Source: DASPKS01 sp035628035 (GTDB lineage: Bacteria; Bacteroidota; Rhodothermia; Rhodothermales; Rubricoccaceae). Taken from it: a DNA stretch of 14,972 nt. Both the position numbers and the translations under genes were made by a program. The number at the start of each line of letters is the position of its first letter. Positions within the stretch are counted from its first letter, which is position 1. Shown piece by piece: positions 1 to 5,713 of this stretch. The stretch is taken from contig DASPKS010000213.1 in the NCBI GenBank assembly GCA_035628035.1, positions 1-14,972 on the forward strand. The letters are read 5' to 3'. The notes under the pieces are model-generated. The model was not told where the DNA came from and made no database searches. It saw only the letters and a program-made list of their open reading frames with translations.

Positions 1-1818
1 GAGGTCCGCCTCCTCGACTTCGGGATCGCGAAGGTGCTCGCGGAAGACGAGGCCGACGGCGAGCCGCTCACGCAGACGAACCTCCGCGCGATGACGCCGG
101 AGTACGCGGCGCCGGAGCAGGTCCGCGGCGGCGCCGTCACGACGGCCACCGACGTGTACGCCCTCGGCGTCCTCCTCTTCGAGCTCCTCACCGGCGAGCG
201 GCCCTACACCCTCGCGGGGAAAACGGCCGCCGAGGTCGAGCGGGTCGTGTGCGAGACGATACCCGCGCGGCCGAGCACGGTCGTCGGGAAGGCGAAGGGC
301 CATGGCGAGGGGGCCCGCCTCCAGCGCCGCCTCCGCGGCGACCTCGACACGGTGGTGCTGAAGGCGCTCGCGAAGGAGCCCGAGCGGCGGTACCCCACGG
401 CCGAGGCCTTGGCCGACGACGTGAAGCGCCACCTCGATGGGCTCCCGGTGGAGGCCCGCCCGGCCACGGCGGCCTACCGCGCCAAGAAGTTCGTCGGGCG
501 CCACCGCGTCGGCGTGGCGGCGGGCGCGCTCGTGGCGCTCGCGCTCGTGGGGGGGCTGGCGGCGGCGCTGTGGCAGGGCCGCCTCGCCGCCCGCGAGCGC
601 GACCGCGCCGAGACGGAGGCCCGCGTGGCCGCGCAGGTCAACGCGTTCCTCCGCGACATGCTCGCCGCCGCCGACCCCGACGCCGAGGGCCGCGACGTCC
701 GCGTGGCCGACGTGCTCGACCGCGCCGCTGCCCAGCTCGACACCGGCCTCACGGCCGACCCCGAGGCCGCGGCTACGCTCCGCCAGACGCTCGGCGCGAC
801 GTACCGCGGGCTCGGTCTCTACGCCGAGGCCGAGCCGCTCCTCCGCCGCGCCCTCGCCGACCGCCACCGCCTCCACGCGGGCCCGGACACCGCCACCGCC
901 GCCGTCCTCAGCGACCTCGCTTACGTCCGCCGCCTGCAGGGCGACCTCGATGAGGCCCTCGCCCTCGGCCGCGAGGCGCTCGCACAGTACCGCGCGCTCC
1001 ACGGCGAGCACCATCCCAAGGTGGCCACGGCCTACAACGACCTCGCCACGACGGCTCGCGACCGCGGCGACCTCCGCACCGCCGAGGCCTACATGCGCCG
1101 CGCCCTCGCCACCGACCGCGCCCTCCTCGCCCCGGACGACCCCGACCTCGCCATCGACTACGCCAACCTCGCACGCGTGCTAGCCGACCTCGGGCGGCCC
1201 GACGAGGCCATCCCGCTCCAGGAGCGCGCCCTTGCCATCGACCGTGCGGCGGCGGGCGGGCAGCCGAGCGCCGACGTCGCCCTCGGCCTGAGCAACCTCG
1301 CTGCCTACCTCGCCGACGCCGGTCAGCACGCGCGCGCCGAGGCGCTCTATCGCGAGGCCCTCGCGCTGCGGCGCGACCTCCTCGGCCCCGACCACCCCAG
1401 CACGCGCTACACCGAGATCGGGCTTGCGCGCGTGCTCACCCTGCGCGGCCGCCCCGCCGACGCCCTCCCCCTCTACGACGCCGCCCTCGCCGTCTTCCGC
1501 GAGGCGCTGGGCCCGGCCCACCTCCGCGTGGCGCAGGCGCTCACCGGCCGCGCCGCCTGCCACGTGGCCCTCGGCCGACCGACCGACGCCCTCCGTGATT
1601 ACGAAGCAGCCGCGCAGGTCTGGGCCGAGGCGTCGCCCGACCACCCCGGCCACGCCGAGGCGCTCGTGGGGTGGGGCCGGCTGCTCGCAGCTCGCGGCGA
1701 CCGGGCGGGCGCCGCCGCCCGTTTCCGCGACGCCGTCCGCCTCCGCACGGCCGCGTTCGGCGCCGAGCACCCCGCGACGGCGGAGGCTGCCGGGCTCCTC
1801 CGCGGGGCGACCGCGTAA
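1..1818 (+). CDS. Ser/Thr protein kinase with TM segment and C-terminal TPR domain (5' end outside window)
   Basis: The frame is open from base 1 and 605 residues are visible. The N-lobe and catalytic loop lie outside the window. The Mg-binding DFG is at visible residues 6-8 and the MTPEYAAPE activation/P+1 segment at 31-39, followed by the kinase C-lobe (DVYALGVLLFELLTG) to about residue 150. A hydrophobic segment at about 170-192 should span the inner membrane, with the kinase in the cytoplasm and the rest outside. Residues about 225-600 are tandem TPRs with a 42-residue period of the kinesin-light-chain type (repeated A.LY.EAL.LRR...G..HP). It is a close paralogue of the kinase at 5714-8206. 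A GTG at 34 is not the real start because the kinase fold continues upstream of it. By analogy with the second copy, a sigma factor may precede it outside the window. It ends 20 bases before the convergent T9SS cargo gene. Substrate and ligand are unknown. Confidence 0.93.
   Translation, partial: EVRLLDFGIAKVLAEDEADGEPLTQTNLRAMTPEYAAPEQVRGGAVTTATDVYALGVLLFELLTGERPYTLAGKTAAEVERVVCETIPARPSTVVGKAKGHGEGARLQRRLRGDLDTVVLKALAKEPERRYPTAEALADDVKRHLDGLPVEARPATAAYRAKKFVGRHRVGVAAGALVALALVGGLAAALWQGRLAARERDRAETEARVAAQVNAFLRDMLAAADPDAEGRDVRVADVLDRAAAQLDTGLTADPEAAATLRQTLGATYRGLGLYAEAEPLLRRALADRHRLHAGPDTATAAVLSDLAYVRRLQGDLDEALALGREALAQYRALHGEHHPKVATAYNDLATTARDRGDLRTAEAYMRRALATDRALLAPDDPDLAIDYANLARVLADLGRPDEAIPLQERALAIDRAAAGGQPSADVALGLSNLAAYLADAGQHARAEALYREALALRRDLLGPDHPSTRYTEIGLARVLTLRGRPADALPLYDAALAVFREALGPAHLRVAQALTGRAACHVALGRPTDALRDYEAAAQVWAEASPDHPGHAEALVGWGRLLAARGDRAGAAARFRDAVRLRTAAFGAEHPATAEAAGLLRGATA
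134..195 (+). repeat. 62-base perfect repeat shared by the two kinase genes, copy A
   Basis: Bases 134-195 are identical to 6474-6535. A further 32-base identical run (91-122 and 6431-6462) lies just before it, and a 35-base identical run lies around the TM/juxtamembrane region (571-605 and 6909-6943). This section codes for the kinase P+1 loop and helix F (DVYALGVLLFELLTG). Identity at synonymous positions points to recent duplication or gene conversion, although strong codon bias also helps. Confidence 0.85.
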
Positions 1819-1838
1819 AGGCGCGCGGGACCGCCCCT

Positions 1839-3818
1839 TCAGCGCACGACCGTCACGCGGCGCGCCTGCGCGAACCGGTCGGCCGCCATCCGCACGACGT
1901 ACACGCCGCCCGCGAGCGAACCGGCCTCGAGGACCACTGCGTGGCGGCCCGCCGCACGCTCCCCGTCGAAGAGGACGGCGACCTCGCGGCCGAGCAGGTC
2001 GTAGAGCCCTACGCGGACGCGCGACGCCTCAGGCACGTCGAAGCGAACGGTGCCTTCCCCGCGAAGGGGGTTCGGCGCGGGGGTGTGCAGGGCGAATGCC
2101 GTCGGCAGTGCCTCATCCGGCGGGTCCTCGTTGGCAACGGGCGTCGAGGTCACGACGACGACGACGTTGTTGGCGCCCACCTCGACGGCGGTCCAGCTCG
2201 GCACGTTGAGCGTGGCGAACGCGCCGCTCACAGAGGCTGCTGTGAGCACCGTGAACCGGTCGCCGATCTCAGGGAGGTACCCGCCAACGAACCGCACCTC
2301 GAGCGTGCCGCCGAGCGTGGCCACGTCGGTGACGTGAAGGCGGTCGTAGCCCGTGCCGGGATCGGGGCCCGCGACTTCGGCGAGGAGACGGGAGGTCGCC
2401 CCCGCCGGGTGACTCCCCTGCCACGTGAGGACGCCGGGGGAGAGGCCCGGCGCGATGGTGCCCTCTTCGACCACCGTCGCCCCGAGGATGCGGAAGATGC
2501 CCGTGCCGGCGAGCACGCCCGTCGCGGTGTTGTGGTAGAGGCGGTCCATGCGGAACTCGCCGTTGGCATTCAGGACCTCGATCCGGCCTTCGTTGATGAC
2601 GTCCACCCCCCAGATGAGCGTGCGGTTGCCCGGGGGCGGGTCGTGCCGGACGAGGCCGGTGTTGCGGAACGTCCCCGTGCCGATGGCCTGGCTGAAGTCA
2701 CCGACGAACTCGAAGGTCCCCTCGTTGCGAAGGGTCCGCCCGGCCGGGATCGTGATCCCACGGTTGTGCCAGCGGAGCGTGGCCCCGGGCGCGTTGACGA
2801 GGTCGGCGTTGAGCGTGACGTCCCACGTGATGGTCATGAGCCCGTCGTTGCGGAGCGGGCTGCTCCCGCCGAGGGTGCCGCCATTGAACTCGAACCCCGT
2901 CCCCCCGAGGTTGAGCGCCGCGCCGGGCTCGGCGACTAGCGGGCCCTCAATGCGGAACCGCCCGGCGGGCGCGCCGGTGAGGGTCCCGGCGATCGTGTGC
3001 GTGGCGTCGTTGAGGTTACGAAGCCAGCAATCGGAGCCGGCCGCGACGGCGACCGTGGCGTCCTCCCACCGGGAGCTGCGTTGGACCTCCACCCGGCCGC
3101 CGAGGACCTCGACCGCGCCCTCGTGCACGGAGGGGACCTGAAGGTCGTAGAAGAACCCCGCATCCATGTTCACGCGGAGGGTGCCGACGTTGTGGAGCGT
3201 CCCCACGTCGCTCCCGCCCCCCCCGACGATCCCGCCGGAGGTCCCCCGTCCTTCGAGGAGCCCCGCGTTGGTGAGCGTGAACCCGGCCGGGACGGTGATG
3301 CGGCCTGCCGAGTTGCAGCAGGGCTCCGTCCGGAGGGTCCCGCCGGCGGCGTTGGTGAGGTTCGTCTCCAGCCGGAGGCCGATCCAGGTGACCTCGATGA
3401 GTCCGGTATTGGTGGCGGCCCCGCTCACGGCGAGCGTGTTCCCCCCGCTGTTGTTGATCGCGCCGGCGTTCTGGAAGCTGCCCGCCGTGAGGTGGTGGTG
3501 CATGAACACCTCCCCTCCGGTCTGGACCGTGAACGCACCCGTGACCGTGAGCGGCTGGTTGATCTGGAGGTGGTACGGGTCTCCGACGGTGACGCTGGCT
3601 ACCGCCGCTGTGACGTCGAGGTCAACGATGCCGCCAGGGCCCATCGTGAGGAGCACGTTGTCGGCCGCCTGCGGCACCCCGGCAGGGCTCCAGTTGTTCG
3701 GGTTGGACCACACGTTGTTGCCACCGGCGCCGGTCCAGAACTTGTCGACGGCGCGGGCGGGCGCGGCGGCCAGCACGATGAGCCCAACGAGGAGGAAGGA
3801 GAGGGTAGGGGTACGCAT
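1839..3818 (-). CDS. Secreted beta-repeat protein with T9SS type A C-terminal sorting domain
   Basis: The protein has 659 residues. The ATG at 3818 is chosen because it begins a good signal peptide (MR, then a hydrophobic core at residues 6-19, cleavage near ARA/V at 23-24); the open frame upstream only shadows the neighbouring gene. The mature protein starts with a W.N..NW...G.P...D.VLL pattern typical of autotransporter-like or PEP-type beta-sandwich/beta-helix passengers. It continues with many degenerate repeats of the form 'N.G.I.v.......G.L.N.aGgtlr', consistent with a long parallel beta-helix. Residues about 571-659 are a T9SS sorting domain: LPTAFAL, APNPLRG, V.LYDLLGREVAVL, AGRHAV, GGVYVVRM, ending VTVVR. 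It is therefore probably exported by Sec, carried across the outer membrane by T9SS, and released or anchored at the surface. No enzymatic motif is seen; adhesin or surface-structure protein is inference. It lies downstream of a same-strand cargo gene but behind that gene's terminator, so it likely has its own promoter. Confidence 0.9.
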   Translation of the reverse strand: MRTPTLSFLLVGLIVLAAAPARAVDKFWTGAGGNNVWSNPNNWSPAGVPQAADNVLLTMGPGGIVDLDVTAAVASVTVGDPYHLQINQPLTVTGAFTVQTGGEVFMHHHLTAGSFQNAGAINNSGGNTLAVSGAATNTGLIEVTWIGLRLETNLTNAAGGTLRTEPCCNSAGRITVPAGFTLTNAGLLEGRGTSGGIVGGGGSDVGTLHNVGTLRVNMDAGFFYDLQVPSVHEGAVEVLGGRVEVQRSSRWEDATVAVAAGSDCWLRNLNDATHTIAGTLTGAPAGRFRIEGPLVAEPGAALNLGGTGFEFNGGTLGGSSPLRNDGLMTITWDVTLNADLVNAPGATLRWHNRGITIPAGRTLRNEGTFEFVGDFSQAIGTGTFRNTGLVRHDPPPGNRTLIWGVDVINEGRIEVLNANGEFRMDRLYHNTATGVLAGTGIFRILGATVVEEGTIAPGLSPGVLTWQGSHPAGATSRLLAEVAGPDPGTGYDRLHVTDVATLGGTLEVRFVGGYLPEIGDRFTVLTAASVSGAFATLNVPSWTAVEVGANNVVVVVTSTPVANEDPPDEALPTAFALHTPAPNPLRGEGTVRFDVPEASRVRVGLYDLLGREVAVLFDGERAAGRHAVVLEAGSLAGGVYVVRMAADRFAQARRVTVVR

Positions 3819-3843
3819 GGCGATCCCGAGCCGGGAAAGGGTT

Positions 3844-3881
3844 CCTCCACAGCAACGGAAAACGCCACCGGATCGGCTCAC
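3844..3881 (-). promoter_or_regulatory. Shared upstream element, copy 1 (T9SS cargo gene at 1839-3818)
   Basis: This 38-base block lies 25 bases upstream of the start codon. It matches the block at 13824-13861 upstream of another T9SS cargo gene at 31 of 38 positions without gaps. On the coding (minus) strand the conserved cores are GTGAGCCG, GGCG(T/G)TTTCCGTT and CTGTGGA. The terminator of the upstream gene ends just before it, so transcription of the downstream gene would have to start in or near this block. Promoter or 5'-UTR regulatory element is inference; no canonical -35/-10 or TAnnTTTG box is evident. Confidence 0.5.
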
Positions 3882-3888
3882 CCCCCAG

Positions 3889-3920
3889 AAAAAGCCCGGC
3901 ATCGAGGTTCGACACCGGGC
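3889..3920 (-). terminator. Rho-independent terminator of the 3944-5026 cargo gene
   Basis: On the minus strand a 12-bp stem at 3894-3920 (GCCCGG outer arm, two G-U wobbles inside, ACC triloop) is followed at once by TTTTT (3889-3893). It begins 23 bases after the TGA of the upstream cargo gene. This is a textbook intrinsic terminator and separates the two same-strand cargo genes into independent transcription units. Confidence 0.85.
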
Positions 3921-3943
3921 GGCTCCCCTCCACTTCGGGCCCC

Positions 3944-5026
3944 TCACCGCAGGAGCGTTGCGCGCCGCGTGATCCCGCCGGCGTCGCCGGTGGCACGGAG
4001 GAGATACAGCCCGCTTGGGAGGTCGCCCGCATCGAAGCGCAACGTATGGACCCCGGAGGGGAGCACCCCATCGTGGAGGAGGGCCACCCGCTGGCCCAGC
4101 ACGTCGAAGGCTCCTACCCGAATGGCCTGGGGGACGTCGAGCGTGAGGGTGAGCGTGGTCGAGGGGTTGAACGGGTTGGGATAGGCCGCCGACAGCGCGA
4201 ACGTCAGGGGCACGTCGTCCTCGACGCTCGTGTTGGGCCCGCAGGGGAACTGTCCCAGGTGGTACACGTCGCCGGACGTGCTGGAGGCCCACGCCTCGTT
4301 CACCGCGCAGTCGAGCGCGAGCCCGCTCAGGTTGCCCACCCCCGAGGGGAGGGCGTGCTCCCCCACGAAGGCGCGGGCCGGGGTGAACTCGGCGACGCCG
4401 CTCTCGGCGCTGCTCGCCACGAAGAGGTGGCCCGTCACGCCCGACACGTCGAGGTCGCCGAACGACACGCTGAACACGCTGGTGATCTGGAACGTCTGCA
4501 GCGTGTCGCCCGAGGCGGGGTGCACCTCCGCGATGCGGTTCTCCTCAGCCGAGCCCGGCACGTTGTCCTGCACGAGGAAGAACGTGTTGCGGTCCGGGTG
4601 GTACGCCCCGCCGACGACGTGGCTCACGCCGAAGTCGGTGACGAGCGTGGCGAGCACCGACCCCGTCGCCTTGTCCACCGCGTAGATCTCCGCGACGCCG
4701 CTCTCCCCGTTGATGAAGAGGAGCGTGCCCGCGGGGAGCGACGTAGTCCCCAGCACGAGGGGCTCGGGCGCGAACGTCACGTCCACGTCGTTAGCCGACT
4801 CCCCGGGGCGGGGGACCGAGCCCACCGGGGTTCCTTCTGGGGAGAAGGCGGAGAGGATAGCCCCGGAGCAGGGGTAGACCCAGAGGTTGCCCGTGTCCGG
4901 GTCCCGCCCGATCCCGCAGAGGCTCCCCGCGTCGGGGTCGAACGAACCCAGGACGGTGATCTGCGCAGAGGCGGAGAGGCCGCCGAGGAAGAGGGCGATG
5001 AGGAGGGAGGGGGTAACCGTACGCAT
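3944..5026 (-). CDS. Secreted propeller-like protein with T9SS type A sorting domain
   Basis: The protein has 360 residues. The signal peptide is residues 1-21 (MRTVTPSLLIALFLGG, cleavage at ASA/Q). The middle part, residues about 22-270, has repeated strands of the form 'D..TG.LWV', 'G.LLFINGESGVAEIYAVDKATG', 'GHLFVASSAESGVAEF' and 'NEAWASSTSGDVYHLG', spaced as in NHL/YVTN-like beta-propellers; the exact family is not identified. Four cysteines (C37, C53, C240, C262) form an N-terminal and a C-terminal pair that could close the propeller by disulfides. Residues about 275-360 are the sorting domain (FALSAAYPNPFNPSTTL, FDVLGQRVALL, GVHTLRFDAGDLPSGLYLLRA, ending ATLLR), a very typical T9SS type A tail. 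It is divergent from the ECF sigma gene at 5151, with a 124-base shared upstream region containing a hairpin. No catalytic residues are recognised; binding or surface role is inference. Confidence 0.9.
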   Translation of the reverse strand: MRTVTPSLLIALFLGGLSASAQITVLGSFDPDAGSLCGIGRDPDTGNLWVYPCSGAILSAFSPEGTPVGSVPRPGESANDVDVTFAPEPLVLGTTSLPAGTLLFINGESGVAEIYAVDKATGSVLATLVTDFGVSHVVGGAYHPDRNTFFLVQDNVPGSAEENRIAEVHPASGDTLQTFQITSVFSVSFGDLDVSGVTGHLFVASSAESGVAEFTPARAFVGEHALPSGVGNLSGLALDCAVNEAWASSTSGDVYHLGQFPCGPNTSVEDDVPLTFALSAAYPNPFNPSTTLTLTLDVPQAIRVGAFDVLGQRVALLHDGVLPSGVHTLRFDAGDLPSGLYLLRATGDAGGITRRATLLR

Positions 5027-5064
5027 GGCGATGCTGTCAGTGGAAGGAGGCCTTCACCCCTCTT

Positions 5065-5093
5065 CACCGCAGAAGCCCCTCCGATCCGCTCAC
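5065..5093 (-). promoter_or_regulatory. Shared upstream element, weak copy 3 (T9SS cargo gene at 3944-5026)
   Basis: It lies 38 bases upstream of the cargo start. On the minus strand it begins GTGAGC.G.TC.G, matching the distal part of the two stronger copies at 13 of 17 positions against copy 1. The TTTCCGTT core is not clearly kept, though GCTTCTGCGGTG sits at a similar place. The call is tentative because the match is short and the region is GC-rich. Confidence 0.3.
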
Positions 5094-5119
5094 GGCGGCC
5101 CGAAAAAAACCGGGCCGCC
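5094..5119. other. Perfect 9-bp inverted repeat in the divergent sigma/cargo intergenic region
   Basis: The arms GGCGGCCCG (5094-5102) and CGGGCCGCC (5111-5119) are perfectly complementary and enclose an 8-base loop of seven A and one C. There is no T tract after the stem on either strand, so it is not a standard terminator. It abuts the GTGAGC element on the cargo side and a TATACT on the sigma side, so an operator, a cruciform or a leader hairpin are all possible. Function is inferred from position only. Confidence 0.55.
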
Positions 5120-5120
5120 C

Positions 5121-5126
5121 TATACT
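5121..5126 (+). promoter_or_regulatory. Possible -10 hexamer of the ECF sigma gene (TATACT)
   Basis: TATACT differs from TATAAT at one base and lies 24 bases before the GTG start in otherwise very GC-rich DNA. No -35 match is found 16-18 bases upstream, because that place holds the inverted repeat. The Bacteroidota TAnnTTTG box is also not matched well. If real, the leader would be about 20 bases. Confidence 0.3.
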
Positions 5127-5150
5127 CCCGGGCATCCCGGCCCTTCCCCT

Positions 5151-5711
5151 GTGCCCGACGAGGTCACCGTTCTGCTGCGGCGGGCTCGCGACGGCGACGC
5201 CGCCGCGCTCGACCGGCTCCTCCCGCTGCTCTACGACGAGCTCCGCCAGCTCGCCCACCGCCAGCGCCGACGCCACCACGCCCACGAGACGATCAACACG
5301 ACGGCCCTCGTCCACGAGGCGTACGCGAGGCTTGCCGGGCGCGCCGCCCTCAACGCCGAAGACCGCGCGCACTTCTTCGGCCTCGCCGCCCGCGCCATGC
5401 GCGACGTGATCGTGGACTACGCGCGGCGCCAGCGCGCGGCCAAGCGCGGCGGTGACCGCCCGCCCCTCCCGCTCGACCTCGTCGGCGAGCTCCCCGACGC
5501 GCAGGCCGACGAGGTGCTCGCCGTGGACGAAGCCCTGCGCACCCTCGAAGCGGCCGACCCCCGGCAGGGGCGCGTCGTCGAGCTCCGCTACTTCGCCGGC
5601 TTCTCCATCCCCGAGACGGCCGCGCTCCTCGGCGTCTCGGAGGCGACGGTGCGGCGGGACTGGACCACCGCGCGCGCGTGGCTCTACCGCGCCATCACCA
5701 ACCCGCCCTGA
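5151..5711 (+). CDS. ECF RNA polymerase sigma factor, TIGR02999/Sigma70_ECF type
   Basis: The protein has 186 residues from a GTG start. This start is chosen because the family begins with the motif (D)EVT.LL...R.GD.AA, found here at residues 3-19; no in-frame ATG or RBS is visible nearby. Region 2 is residues about 7-90, with the family signature 'LYDELR.LA' at 28-35, INTTALVHEAY at 48-58 and AH FFGLAARAMRDVIVDYARR. Region 4 is residues about 120-184, with the HTH 'FAGFSIPETAALLGVSEATVRRDWTTARAWLYR'. Where most ECFs have DAED-L-V-Q-E, this one reads N49-T50-T51-A52-L-V-H-E, so the acidic contacts to the beta-prime clamp are missing. In the ECF43 protein EcfP of Vibrio parahaemolyticus, such a gap is filled by Thr phosphorylation by PknT (established for that protein; inference here). 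No anti-sigma factor is next to it; the partner is the kinase that starts 2 bases after its stop. Confidence 0.95.
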   Translation: MPDEVTVLLRRARDGDAAALDRLLPLLYDELRQLAHRQRRRHHAHETINTTALVHEAYARLAGRAALNAEDRAHFFGLAARAMRDVIVDYARRQRAAKRGGDRPPLPLDLVGELPDAQADEVLAVDEALRTLEAADPRQGRVVELRYFAGFSIPETAALLGVSEATVRRDWTTARAWLYRAITNPP

Positions 5712-5713
5712 CG

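Noticed and set aside
1797..1838. A possible bidirectional terminator between the convergent left-hand kinase and cargo genes
   Set aside because: Only weak GGGGCG/CGCCCC pairing with no T tract; the 20-base gap holds no convincing stem.
3819..3881. A c-di-GMP or other known riboswitch in the cargo leader
   Set aside because: The conserved cores do not match the GEMM consensus or any riboswitch I can recognise; kept only as an unnamed shared element.
3819..4292. N-terminal extension of the 1839-3818 gene
   Set aside because: The extension would read through a terminator and overlap the neighbouring gene; the internal ATG at 3818 begins a proper signal peptide.
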